Positions 15,410 to 23,256 of a stretch of DNA of 37,938 nt are shown here, piece after piece. The stretch covers positions 1 to 37,938 of the forward strand of contig NZ_AOII01000085.1 in assembly GCF_000337615.1 (NCBI RefSeq), given 5' to 3'. The notes below the pieces were generated by a model. The model saw nothing but the letters and a program-made list of their open reading frames with translations, made no database searches and was not told the origin of the DNA. The stretch's first letter is position 1, and each line of letters begins with the position of its first letter. The stretch is from Natrinema pallidum DSM 3751. GTDB lineage: Archaea; Halobacteriota; Halobacteria; Halobacteriales; Natrialbaceae. The translations under genes were made by a program, and so were the position numbers.

Positions 15410-15751
15410 ATGAGTGATGCAGACGTGACGATCACGACAACGGACAGTCTCGAGGGACGGGAGATCACGGCGTACCGCGGCGTGATTTCGGGCGAAGCGG
15501 TCATCGGTGCGAACGTCGTCAGCGACATCGCCGCCGGCATCCGGGACGTCGTCGGCGGCCGGAGCGGGTCCTACGAGAAGAAAATCGAGAAGGGGCGGAC
15601 GGAAGCGATCGCCGATATCGAGGCCGAGGCGCGGGAGGTCGGTGCCGACGCCGTCGTCGGCGCGACGTTCGATTACGAGGAGATGGGCGAAGGCATGCTG
15701 TGGGTCAACCTCTCCGGAACCGCCGTCGAGACGCGTCGCTCGAGCGAGTAA
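15410..15751 (+). CDS. UPF0145/YbjQ-family protein
   Basis: A 113-residue protein of the YbjQ (putative heavy-metal-binding) family, which forms pentameric rings in solved structures. Family landmarks are ITAYRGVISGEAVIGANVVSD near the N-terminus, the central GGRSGSYEKKIEKGRTEAI, and the C-terminal GADAVVGATFDYEEMG. No cysteine is present, so metal binding is doubtful for this member. It is a single gene with its own TATA-like element. The role is not established. Confidence 0.88.
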   Translation: MSDADVTITTTDSLEGREITAYRGVISGEAVIGANVVSDIAAGIRDVVGGRSGSYEKKIEKGRTEAIADIEAEAREVGADAVVGATFDYEEMGEGMLWVNLSGTAVETRRSSE

Positions 15752-15905
15752 CGCGGCGGTATTTCGACGGGCCGATCGGATAGAGACGGCGCGCGCCCGC
15801 TCGAGCGACCGAGGCCGCGAACGACAGCGCCCGTCGGCGGCCGCCAGCGATCGCCTGTGAGCCCCGTCGCCGTCGTTCCCGGGGGTTGGGAACGCGCGAA
15901 ACCCG

Positions 15906-15953
15906 TTATATGCACCACGGCACTAGCGCCGAGTACGTTCCACCAAGGGAGAG
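15906..15953 (+). promoter_or_regulatory. TATA box and Shine-Dalgarno of the second tandem wHTH gene
   Basis: TTATAT (15906-15911) lies 45-50 bp before ATG 15956, too far for a leaderless start. GGGAGAG (15947-15953) just before the ATG can pair with the 16S rRNA 3' end. Together they predict a leader of about 20 nt and SD-dependent initiation, unlike most neighbours. Confidence 0.5.
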
Positions 15954-15955
15954 CT

Positions 15956-16483
15956 ATGACTGACACTCGAGAACGGATTCGGACGCACGTCGGCGCGAAC
16001 GCCGGCGTCCATTTCAACGAACTCGTCAGGGAGTCCGACTTCGCGCCGGGACAGGTCCAGTACCACGTCCGACGGCTACGCGAGGAGGGACGACTCGTCC
16101 GCGAGGAGTTCTACGGCCGAACCCACTACTACCCGCCGACGTACGACGAGTGGGAGCGGGCCGCACTGGCACTGTTTCGGCGGGAAACCGCCCGCGAGAT
16201 CGTCGTCTACCTGATCGAGCACGAACCGGCCGGCCCCGGAGCGATCACCGACGCCCTCGATATCGCTCGGAGCACGCTCGAGTATCACGTCGACCGCCTG
16301 GTCGACCACGGCCTCGTCGAGAAGCGCTACGACGAGCGGAACCGCGTCGTCCTCGAACTCGCGGAACCCGAAGCGACGGGGCGACTACTGACGACGGTGA
16401 CGCCGACCGTTCCCGATCGGCTCGTCGATCGGTTCACGCGGCTCGTCGACGAACTGCTCGCGGGGACACAGGAACCACAGTAG
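15956..16483 (+). CDS. Tandem winged-helix transcriptional regulator
   Basis: A 175-residue protein with two winged-helix domains. The first (about 5-60) has GVHFNELVRESDFAPGQVQY, HVRRL and the wing GRTHYYPPTYDEWE. The second (about 75-140) has GAITDALDIARSTLEYHVDR and LVDHGLVEKRYDERNRVVLE. The layout matches archaeal ArsR/MarR-like regulators and the paralog at 4851-5468. ATG 15956 gives MTDTRERIRTHVGANAG directly on the first helix, with a Shine-Dalgarno sequence; the longer reading frame upstream is rejected. The targets are unknown. The AI-2E/PerM-like gene converges with it, 20 bp apart. Confidence 0.88.
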   Translation: MTDTRERIRTHVGANAGVHFNELVRESDFAPGQVQYHVRRLREEGRLVREEFYGRTHYYPPTYDEWERAALALFRRETAREIVVYLIEHEPAGPGAITDALDIARSTLEYHVDRLVDHGLVEKRYDERNRVVLELAEPEATGRLLTTVTPTVPDRLVDRFTRLVDELLAGTQEPQ

Positions 16484-16503
16484 GACCGCGACCCGCCGGC
16501 CGG

Positions 16504-17523
16504 TCACTGCATTCCGGGTTCGTTCTCGAGGCGATCGTAGTGGTCGTTCATGACCGCCAGCGTCGCGATCAGCGCGCCGAGGACGACGGGGCCGTAGAAC
16601 AGCCCCATAACGCCGAACGCGTAGACGCCGCCGAGCACCCCGAGGATGATGACGGAGGGATTGAGTTCGGCGTAGCGATCGACAACGATCGGCCGAAGGT
16701 AGTCGTCGGAGAGGCCGACGACGATCACGCTGTATCCGAACAGCCCGGCGGCGAGCAGGAGGTCGCCGGTCAGTCCGAGGTAGATCACGGCCGGCCCCCA
16801 CACCATGAACGACCCGATCAACGGGATCAGCGAGAGGATGATCATGACGAACGTCCAGAACGCGGCGTTGGGAACGCCGGTCGCGAGGAGTCCGAGTCCG
16901 GCGATGGTCCCCTGGATGATCGCGATCAGGACGTGTCCGGCGAGGACGGCCCACATGACCTCGTCCAGTCGCTGATAGAAGTCGTCCTGAACGTCGTCCG
17001 GAAGCGGCGTCAGCTCCCGCATCCAGGCCAGGAGATCGCTGCCGTCCTTGAGCAGGTAATACAGCAGGAAGACGGCGAGCCCCAACCCGACCAGGACGTG
17101 CGTGATCGCGCTGAACCACTCTGTCGAACGGCCGAGCACTACCGATCCGACGTTCTGTGCGGCGTCGGCAAGCACCGACGGCAGGTCGACGGTCCGGCCG
17201 GTCTGTTCCTCGATCGCCCGCTCGAGTTCGGCCATCTCCAACGAGTCGGTGTTGACCTGCTCGAGGAGTCGCCGGGCGTCGCTGGCGACCGCCGCGACGA
17301 CGACGAGAAGCGGGACGACGAAGCCGGCGATCGCGAGCGCGACGAGTCCGCCGGCGGCGATCGCCGGCGACATGCGCCGCTCGAGACGCTCCTGAATGGG
17401 ATAGAGAACGTACGCGATGAGGATGGCCCCCAGAATGTACTGGGAAAACGGCAGGACGAGCAACAACGAGAGGTACGCAAAGAGGGCGATAAGCGCGAGG
17501 AGGAACCCCTTACTGAGATTCAC
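16504..17523 (-). CDS. AI-2E/PerM-family membrane transporter
   Basis: A 339-residue protein of the AI-2E (UPF0118/PerM) family with about eight transmembrane helices. An N-terminal pair (SKGFLLALIALFAYLSLLLV, YILGAILIAYVLYPI) is followed by an extracellular helical region (about 85-135) and C-terminal helices with the conserved SLIPLIGSFMVWGPAVIYL. Family members export small molecules or act as Na+/H+ antiporters; the substrate here is unknown. GTG at 17523 is preferred because a TTTTAT TATA box (17549-17554) sits exactly 26-31 bp upstream. An in-frame ATG at 17550 would lie inside that TATA box, and the frame stays open to 17754 without protein-like content. Confidence 0.9.
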   Translation of the reverse strand: MNLSKGFLLALIALFAYLSLLLVLPFSQYILGAILIAYVLYPIQERLERRMSPAIAAGGLVALAIAGFVVPLLVVVAAVASDARRLLEQVNTDSLEMAELERAIEEQTGRTVDLPSVLADAAQNVGSVVLGRSTEWFSAITHVLVGLGLAVFLLYYLLKDGSDLLAWMRELTPLPDDVQDDFYQRLDEVMWAVLAGHVLIAIIQGTIAGLGLLATGVPNAAFWTFVMIILSLIPLIGSFMVWGPAVIYLGLTGDLLLAAGLFGYSVIVVGLSDDYLRPIVVDRYAELNPSVIILGVLGGVYAFGVMGLFYGPVVLGALIATLAVMNDHYDRLENEPGMQ

Positions 17524-17548
17524 ACGGCTTATTTTCGAGCACGTCGGC

Positions 17549-17555
17549 ATAAAAC
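17549..17555 (-). promoter_or_regulatory. TATA box that decides the AI-2E/PerM-like start
   Basis: The minus strand reads GTTTTAT, 26-32 bp before GTG 17523. Its position makes the ATG at 17550 unusable for a normal transcript and supports the GTG. Confidence 0.6.
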
Positions 17556-17640
17556 CACGGCTTGGACCTGTTCCCACATCGGACTGTCGTGTGAATTCGT
17601 CACACGGCTTCAAGAGCCTGCTCGGTGAATTTCGACCCGA

Positions 17641-18378
17641 ATGTCGACCCAGCTCGATCCCCTCTCGCTCTCGGCCGATCTCCTGTATACGGTCAAGACT
17701 GAGGGCGACGCCGACCCGCTGCGGGAGCATCTGGCGTCGGTCGAGCGATCGCAACTCGAGCGGGCGCTCGCCAGTCGCGAGGAGAAACTCTCCTTCTGGC
17801 TTAACTGCTACAACGCCTACGCGCAGTTGCTGTTAGAGGAGGAAGAGCCCGACCTAGGCGAGGGCGGGCTCCTCGATAGCTGGAAGTTCTTCGCGCGCGA
17901 CCAGATCCCCGTCGGCGGGGTCTGGCTGAGTCTCAACGACATCGAGCACGGGCTGCTCCGCAGTTCGAAGCAGCCGTGGGGCTTTGGCTACCTCCCTCGG
18001 CTGTTTCCCTCCTCGTTCGAACGGCAGTTCCGACTCGCCGACTGTGACCCGCGCGTGCACTTCGCGCTGGGTCATAGCTCGGAGCACTGTCCGCCGATCG
18101 CGGTCTACTCGCCGCGAGACGTCGACGAGGAACTCGACATCGCGATCGAGTGGTTCCTCGAGGAAAACGTCACTTACGACGACGCGGCAAACACCGCGAC
18201 GGTCCCGCGGCTGTTCAGGCAGTACCGCGGTGATTTCGGCGGCAAACGCGGTATCGTCGGGTTCCTCCGGGAGTACAACGCCGTCCCCGACGATACCACG
18301 CCCGTACTCGAGTACGAACGGGTCGACCACTCCGCGGAGCTCGACGTGGATCTCGAGGCCGACGACGTTCGGCCGTAG
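17641..18378 (+). CDS. DUF547 domain protein
   Basis: A 245-residue protein of the DUF547 family, often compared to papain/transglutaminase-like folds. Signature segments are SFWLNCYNAYAQ (about 51-62), VGGVWLSLNDIEHGLLR (about 90-107), and DPRVHFALGHSSEHCPPIAV (about 137-156), whose His/Cys residues could be catalytic. The C-terminus ends in VGFLREYNAVPDDT. No signal peptide is seen, so it is probably cytosolic. Length matches the haloarchaeal form. It diverges from the AI-2E/PerM-like gene with about 117 bp between starts. Function is unknown. Confidence 0.88.
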   Translation: MSTQLDPLSLSADLLYTVKTEGDADPLREHLASVERSQLERALASREEKLSFWLNCYNAYAQLLLEEEEPDLGEGGLLDSWKFFARDQIPVGGVWLSLNDIEHGLLRSSKQPWGFGYLPRLFPSSFERQFRLADCDPRVHFALGHSSEHCPPIAVYSPRDVDEELDIAIEWFLEENVTYDDAANTATVPRLFRQYRGDFGGKRGIVGFLREYNAVPDDTTPVLEYERVDHSAELDVDLEADDVRP

Positions 18379-18402
18379 GTCGCCGACGGCGTGCCGGGGC
18401 GT

Positions 18403-19113
18403 CTACTCGAGTCGCCGGATATTCGCCGTCGGTGCGCTGCGCATGACGCCCCGGGCCGCCCGTTCGGCGTTCGATCGCGAACTGTACCCTTCGCCGCTGT
18501 CGGCGACGATGTTCCCGTTCCAGTGGACGAGTCGCCAGCGCCACTGACCCGCGTTGTCTTCGTAGACCTCGAACCGGCTGGTCCGGCCGGAGTCGTCCGA
18601 TCGGTCGGTCCCCTCGGCGGTCGTCACCGCCGTCTCGGCCGTCTCGGCGTCGTCCGTCCCATCGTCGTGGTCCGCACCCACGTCGAGGGGCATCACCGCC
18701 GCCGCGGGATCGACGGCCGTCGGGTCCGCCGCACCGCGCTCGTCGCCGTCGTCGATCCCGTCGGCGTCGGCGGACTCGGCAGTGTCGGCGGTCGAACCGC
18801 GATCGGAGAGACGAACGCTCGAGCCCTCGGGATCGTCCCACTCGAGTTCGAGTTCGAGTTCGCCGACCGGCGGGTCGGCGTCGGAAGCGTACTCGGCCTC
18901 GAATTCGGCGACGACCCGCTCCGGCACGGCGATCCTGGCGGCCCGGTCCACGCCGGTCAGGCGGACGGGGCGGCCGGACTCGAAAGCGGTCGCGAACTCG
19001 CGGAAGACGGCGGCGAGGTCGGCACGGTCGTACGCGCGCTCGAAGTCGAACTCGTCCCCGTCGGCCGCGGCCGATTCCTCCGGTCGGTCCGTGTCGTCCG
19101 GCGCGTCGCTCAT
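18403..19113 (-). CDS. Two-domain amphi-Trp / DUF1508-like (HVO_2922-type) protein
   Basis: A 236-residue protein joining two small domains. The N-terminal amphi-Trp domain (about 20-90) reads FDFERAYDRADLAAVFREFA, VRLTGVDRAARIAVPERVVA and ends LELELEWDD. A long acidic low-complexity linker (about 95-175) follows. The C-terminal domain resembles the YegP/DUF1508 fold (about 180-232: SRFEVYEDNAGQWRWRLVHW, SGEGYSSRSNAERAARGV). In haloarchaea these domains often occur as separate small proteins, so the fusion is notable. The strong TATA box TAATATTAAC (19138-19147) lies 25-34 bp upstream of ATG 19113. The role is unknown. Confidence 0.82.
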   Translation of the reverse strand: MSDAPDDTDRPEESAAADGDEFDFERAYDRADLAAVFREFATAFESGRPVRLTGVDRAARIAVPERVVAEFEAEYASDADPPVGELELELEWDDPEGSSVRLSDRGSTADTAESADADGIDDGDERGAADPTAVDPAAAVMPLDVGADHDDGTDDAETAETAVTTAEGTDRSDDSGRTSRFEVYEDNAGQWRWRLVHWNGNIVADSGEGYSSRSNAERAARGVMRSAPTANIRRLE

Positions 19114-19137
19114 AGGTGAACGTACGATCGGCTATGT

Positions 19138-19147
19138 GTTAATATTA
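19138..19147 (-). promoter_or_regulatory. TATA box of the amphi-Trp fusion gene
   Basis: The minus strand reads TAATATTAAC, 25-34 bp before ATG 19113. It is among the strongest TATA matches in the window. Confidence 0.7.
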
Positions 19148-19230
19148 CCCACTCGCCGGGCGGGATAGTAACAGATGTCGACCGCACGACTGTCGGAGCG
19201 TTTTTGTCGCCGCGCTGTCTTCGCTCGCCC

Positions 19231-20034
19231 GTGACTTCACGCGACTGGCGTGCCGACCGAGAGGCCGTTTTCGACCGCGACGCGTTCACGTGTCGCCACT
19301 GCGGGACCGACGGCGGCGACGACCCGGCGACGCTCCGAGCCTACCCCGTCGGCGACGTCCCGCTCGAGGGACGGGTCCACGAGAGTGCGCTCGTCACCGT
19401 CTGTGACGACTGTTTCGAGACGCTCGAGGGGTCGGTGGCGACGGAGCCGATCGCAGCCGATGCGTTGTTTCACCGCGTCCGGGAGACCACCCGACTCCAG
19501 GGGACGACGATTTCGGCGGTCGCCGATTTCGCGTCGCTGGCGACGGCGCTCCCGTCGACCCTCGAGACCGCCCTCGAACCGGGGACCGACGCCGACATCG
19601 ACGACTCGGTCTCGGAGTATCGCCGAACCAGACGCGACATTCTGCTCGCCATCGCCGTCGTCGACGCCCGACTCGAGCGACTCGCGGCGCTCGACGACGA
19701 GGACTACGAGCCGGCGACCCGGCGCGCGCTCGCGGCGTTTTCGGACACCGCGGCGGACCTCCAGTCGACCCTCCGCGAGGTCGTCGGACTGAGCGAAACG
19801 GTTCCCATCGGCCTCGAACGCTGTCAGGGCTGTTTCGAGTCGCTCGAGGGCGAGTCGTGTGCGACCTGCGGGCTCGCAGCCCGCGAGGCAGCGGCGTGGC
19901 GGAAAGACGACGGCACCCTCGCGTTCGAGGGACTGTTCACGACGATCAACGACCGGCTCCAGGGAGCCTCCGAGACGACCGAAACGCTGACCGAGCGGAC
20001 GACCACGCTGGCCGAACGGCTCACGGCGGCGTAG
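19231..20034 (+). CDS. Degenerate HNH-like / double zinc-binding protein
   Basis: A 267-residue protein starting with GTG at 19231, supported by a GTTTTT element 25-31 bp upstream. The N-terminus looks like an HNH-nuclease zinc site (WRADREAVFDRDAFTCRHCG: Cys21, Cys24, then Cys58 and Cys61 in VCDDCF). The catalytic His-His/Asn residues expected between them are missing, so nuclease activity is doubtful. A helical middle (about 75-190) leads to a second zinc ribbon (Cys198, Cys201, Cys210, Cys213: CQGCFESLEGESCATCG) and a helical tail. It may be a nucleic-acid-binding or structural derivative of an HNH protein. Confidence 0.78.
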   Translation: MTSRDWRADREAVFDRDAFTCRHCGTDGGDDPATLRAYPVGDVPLEGRVHESALVTVCDDCFETLEGSVATEPIAADALFHRVRETTRLQGTTISAVADFASLATALPSTLETALEPGTDADIDDSVSEYRRTRRDILLAIAVVDARLERLAALDDEDYEPATRRALAAFSDTAADLQSTLREVVGLSETVPIGLERCQGCFESLEGESCATCGLAAREAAAWRKDDGTLAFEGLFTTINDRLQGASETTETLTERTTTLAERLTAA

Positions 20035-20176
20035 CGACAGCGCGACGCGCGAGGTCGGCGGGGCGTTCCGCACCGGGCGGCCGACCGAGCGGTCGCTTCG
20101 CGAACGGTTGGTGGTCACTCGAGAGAGGCACAGAACGGCCGTCGCTCGACCCGCGACGACCGGTCGCGTCGAACCG

Positions 20177-20905
20177 CTACAGGTGGGTCGCGGCCTCGAG
20201 CGAGAGATCGATCGCGCGGCCGACGTTGTTCTTGGCCTTTTCAGGGAGTTCGTCGTCCTCGGTGGCGGTTCCCTTCTGGGTTCCTTCGACGAGGTTCCCG
20301 TCGACGGTACAGATCGCACCGGCGCGCAGGCCCTTGCGGCGGGCCAGCGAGAAGACGGCGGCGGCCTCCATCTCGACGGCGAGCATGCCGGCGGCCTCCC
20401 AGTCGTCGACGGCCGCGTCGGTCTCGGCGTAGTAGGCGTCGTCGGAGGCGATCGGACCGACGTGGACGTCCTCGTCGTTCGCCTCGGCGGCGTCGGCTAA
20501 CGCCGACAGCACGTCGTAGTCCGGAACCGCGGGGTACTCGGCGGCCTCGTACCGTTTCGACGTGCCCTCGTTTTTCGCTGCGCCCGTCGCGACGATCATG
20601 TCGCCGATCTCGATACCCGACTGGAGCGCGCCGGTCGTGCCGACGCGGATGAACGTCTCGACGCCGACGTTCGCCAGTTCTTCGATGGCGATCGCGGCGG
20701 ACGGGCAGCCGATCCCCGTCGAACAGATCGTCAGCTCTCGGCCCTCGTAGGTTGCGTTGACGACCTTGTACTCGCGGTTCTGTGCGATCGTCTCCGATTC
20801 GTCGCAGTGGTCGGCGATGCGATCGACCCGCCCGGGATCGCCCGGGATGAGCGCGATATCTGTCAGGTCGCCGTCGTCGACCAACAAGTGTGGCTGCGTC
20901 GCCAT
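20177..20905 (-). CDS. udp: Uridine phosphorylase family nucleoside phosphorylase
   Basis: A 242-residue PNP/UDP-family enzyme that cleaves nucleosides with phosphate to base and (deoxy)ribose-1-phosphate. Phosphate-binding GDPGR is at residues 22-26, the second phosphate/ribose motif VGTTGA at 88-93, and the ribose-binding EMEAA at 178-182. ATG 20905 (MATQPHLLV) is preferred over an upstream in-frame start because the TATA-like TTTTTT (20931-20936) is 26-31 bp upstream. Uridine is the most likely substrate by similarity, but guanosine or broader use is possible. It opens a block with a PfkB kinase, R15P isomerase and deoC, which would consume its sugar phosphate products. Confidence 0.92.
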   Translation of the reverse strand: MATQPHLLVDDGDLTDIALIPGDPGRVDRIADHCDESETIAQNREYKVVNATYEGRELTICSTGIGCPSAAIAIEELANVGVETFIRVGTTGALQSGIEIGDMIVATGAAKNEGTSKRYEAAEYPAVPDYDVLSALADAAEANDEDVHVGPIASDDAYYAETDAAVDDWEAAGMLAVEMEAAAVFSLARRKGLRAGAICTVDGNLVEGTQKGTATEDDELPEKAKNNVGRAIDLSLEAATHL

Positions 20906-20930
20906 ACCGTCGGGTTCCGTGGGCGGTGGC

Positions 20931-20936
20931 AAAAAA
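20931..20936 (-). promoter_or_regulatory. TATA-like element of udp
   Basis: A T-hexamer on the minus strand lies 26-31 bp upstream of ATG 20905, fitting a leaderless message and deciding the start. Confidence 0.5.
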
Positions 20937-21027
20937 GGTTCGAGGGAGGGCCACGCAGCGATCGGTGTGACCGGTGCTCATCGATGCCACCCCCGTCCCC
21001 CGCTCGACGGCGGCTCCGCCCGCGATC

Positions 21028-21330
21028 TCACTCGGCCGGACGAACATCGACGCGCTCCGGGCGAATCGTAACGACCGCGTCGTCGATCTCGAACTCGACT
21101 AGCCCCGTCGTCCGGGTATCGCCGCGGTTCGTCTCGGCGAAGAGGCTGTCGAGTGCGTCCGGGTCGATGTACTCGTAGAGCTGCGTACTGGTTCCGGTGG
21201 CGTCGTCACCGTAATACCGGGCCAGTGCCATCGCAGCGGCGATACTCGGCGGTTCGTCCGCTCGTCGCTCGTACCGGACCGGCCGTCTAAAGCCGCATCC
21301 GTTCGAGTCGTTTACCCTTCCTTCCGTCAT
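21028..21330 (-). CDS. HalOD1 output-domain protein
   Basis: A 100-residue stand-alone HalOD1 domain, a haloarchaeal output module thought to work in signalling. The family core is seen in the SIAAAMALARYYGDDA-like N-terminal helix, DPDALDSLFAETNRGDTRTT and the C-terminal beta strands VEFEIDDAVVTIRPERVDV. No sensor domain is attached. Its ATG (21330) is preceded by a perfect 8-bp inverted repeat and a TATA-like element further up, so it may be regulated. It lies between uridine phosphorylase and the PfkB kinase on the same strand. Confidence 0.85.
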   Translation of the reverse strand: MTEGRVNDSNGCGFRRPVRYERRADEPPSIAAAMALARYYGDDATGTSTQLYEYIDPDALDSLFAETNRGDTRTTGLVEFEIDDAVVTIRPERVDVRPAE

Positions 21331-21336
21331 GTCTCT

Positions 21337-21356
21337 CAGTCACGGGATCGTGACTG
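21337..21356. promoter_or_regulatory. 8-bp palindrome in the HalOD1 gene leader
   Basis: CAGTCACG (21337-21344) and CGTGACTG (21349-21356) are perfect inverted arms around GGAT. The TATA-like TTATATG on the minus strand (about 21384-21390) predicts a start of transcription near 21357-21360, so the palindrome covers the first 20 bases of the message. It could be a repressor operator or an RNA hairpin just before the start codon at 21330. Confidence 0.45.
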
Positions 21357-21470
21357 TTCACTCAGGTGGCCAACGTCCCCACGCATATAACTACCGTCAG
21401 ACGACACCCGGTGAGAATCGCGTGACTGCGGTACTGGTCCCAGCTCACACGGCTCATAAGAATCCATCGG

Positions 21471-22355
21471 TTACGACCGCTCCGTGAGAACGTCCTCGAC
21501 GGCCGCGGCCGTCGGCGCGCTCCGCGCGCCGTCGCGACCCGCAGTCAGCGCACCACAGGCGTTCCCGAACGCGAGCGCGCAGTCGATATCCCCTCCCTCG
21601 AGCCACGTCGCGAGAAAGCCGGCGGCGAAGGCGTCGCCCGCTCCGGCGGTATCGACGGGATCGACATCGAATCCCGCGTGAACGACGGTCCGATCCGGGG
21701 TGTACGCTTCGGCCCCGTCGGCTCCGCAGGTGACGACGATGATGCTCCCGTCGGCCGCGTCGGTCCGATCATCCCCGAACAGCACCGTGGCTTCCCGCTC
21801 GGTCACGAAGACGACATCCGCGAGCGCGAGCGCCTCGCCGTACTCCCGGTCCCCGAGCCGGCGACCGGGATCGAAACTGACGGATCGCCCCGCGTCGCTC
21901 GCGAGTCGGGCGATCGCAGCGGCGGTGTCCGGCCGTTGCCCCGTGAGGTGAACGTGATCGGCCGACCGAACGCGCTCCGGGTCGACATCGTCGGGTGCGA
22001 CCGCCTCGTTGACCCCGTCGTTGCCGAGTATCGCGACCTCCCCCGTCTCGTCGACGAGGAGGTACTTGACCGCCGTTTCGGCTCCCTCGACCACGCGAAC
22101 GCCGGACAGCGAGACGCCCGCCGCCTCGAGTTCACGGCGGGCGAGCAGGCCGTGATCGTCGTCGCCGACGCTGCCGATCAGCCCGGTCTCGACATCGAGG
22201 CCGGCGAGTGCGGCGGCGACGTTGGCGGCGCTACCGCCGCCGGACTGGCGTTGCGAGCGGATCGACGCCTCGCCGTCGGGTTCGGGGAACCTGTCGACAC
22301 GGAGGGTCACGTCCCAGTTGACGTGTCCGGCAGCGAGTACCGTAACCGAATCCAT
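21471..22355 (-). CDS. PfkB-family sugar/nucleoside kinase (candidate ribose-1-phosphate kinase)
   Basis: A 294-residue ribokinase-family enzyme. The substrate-binding GGGSAANVAAALAGLD is at 39-54. The anion-hole/catalytic DTAGAGD is at 235-241, with Asp241 the base, followed by AFAAGFLATW. ATG 22355 (MDSVTVLAAGHVNWD) fits the family N-terminus; a T-run at 22387-22391 would give a short leader. Substrate is not readable from the motifs. Halophilic archaea are known to use a PfkB-type ATP-dependent ribose-1-phosphate kinase feeding R15P isomerase. The location between a nucleoside phosphorylase and R15P isomerase makes that role attractive; ribokinase or nucleoside kinase are alternatives. Confidence 0.9.
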   Translation of the reverse strand: MDSVTVLAAGHVNWDVTLRVDRFPEPDGEASIRSQRQSGGGSAANVAAALAGLDVETGLIGSVGDDDHGLLARRELEAAGVSLSGVRVVEGAETAVKYLLVDETGEVAILGNDGVNEAVAPDDVDPERVRSADHVHLTGQRPDTAAAIARLASDAGRSVSFDPGRRLGDREYGEALALADVVFVTEREATVLFGDDRTDAADGSIIVVTCGADGAEAYTPDRTVVHAGFDVDPVDTAGAGDAFAAGFLATWLEGGDIDCALAFGNACGALTAGRDGARSAPTAAAVEDVLTERS

Positions 22356-22434
22356 TCGATGACAGTGGGACGACGACCGCACGCGGCAAAAACCTAGGTG
22401 ACGACGGGCAGCCGGCCGGTAGAATCGACGGCGC

Positions 22435-23256
22435 TCAGCCGACCGCGAACAACAGCGTGTTGTGAACGGCCGGCCCGAGCCCGACCGCGGCGACCAACGC
22501 GAGGACGGTCCGCGCCTGCTGGGGTCGGTCCTCGACGTACTCGCGGAAGAGCCCGAGGATGACCACCGCGAGGACGACCTTGACGAGGACGAACAGCCAC
22601 CCGGCACCGATGTACTGCGCGGTCGGCAGCGCCTTGCCGGCCTCGAGGATCAACAGGGAGAGCGGGACGTCCTCGCCGGCCGTGAGGACGTCGTATCCGA
22701 TCGCGGTCGTGACTCCGTCCAACGCGTGGCCGAAGACGACGAGCACGCCCGTTGCACCCGTGGTCGCCGCGATGTCGGTGACCCAGAGACTCACCACGAG
22801 CCAGACGACCGCGGTGACGATGCCGGCGGCGACGACGCCGATAACCGGCCAAAAGGGCGCGATGGTCCCGGTCTCGAGACTGAGAAGGATCGCGCCGGTC
22901 GCGAAGACGGTGAAAAACGCCGTGCCGGCGATGCCGACGAACCGGGGGATCGTCCGCTGGAGGCCGCCGACGTGGAGGAAGACGGCGACGATCCAGACGG
23001 CCCCCGCGACAGTCGCCGTCACCGCATAGACCATCGGCGCGGTAAACAGCGGCTCGATGCTCGGCGGGAACGCGGCCAGTTTGTAGAGGACGTGGAGCGT
23101 CGCACCGAACATCATCCACGGCGCGAAGGCGATGACCGTCCGGTCGGTCACCGGCGGCTCGAGCGCCCACAGCAGTGCGATGATGCTGCCGAGGATAACG
23201 ATGACCGGTACCAGCAGGTACCACGGCGGGACGACGAACCCCTCGGGTAATACCAT
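22435..23256 (-). CDS. DUF63 family membrane protein
   Basis: A 273-residue protein with about seven to eight transmembrane helices, matching the archaeal DUF63 family. Landmarks are the N-terminal LPEGFVVPPWYLLVPVIVIL, the FAPWMMFGATLHVLYK segment after helix 2, the central FGHALDGVTTAIGYDVL with conserved His/Asp in the membrane, and the C-terminal LGLGPAVHNTLLF-like end. No function is known for the family. Lying 79 bp upstream of the PfkB gene and 117 bp downstream of the R15P isomerase gene, all on one strand, it could belong to nucleoside metabolism, but DUF63 is also found elsewhere, so this is weak inference. Confidence 0.87.
   Translation of the reverse strand: MVLPEGFVVPPWYLLVPVIVILGSIIALLWALEPPVTDRTVIAFAPWMMFGATLHVLYKLAAFPPSIEPLFTAPMVYAVTATVAGAVWIVAVFLHVGGLQRTIPRFVGIAGTAFFTVFATGAILLSLETGTIAPFWPVIGVVAAGIVTAVVWLVVSLWVTDIAATTGATGVLVVFGHALDGVTTAIGYDVLTAGEDVPLSLLILEAGKALPTAQYIGAGWLFVLVKVVLAVVILGLFREYVEDRPQQARTVLALVAAVGLGPAVHNTLLFAVG

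Noticed and set aside
19231-20034. Considered an active HNH endonuclease
   Set aside because: The zinc cysteines are present but the His-His/Asn catalytic signature is missing between them.
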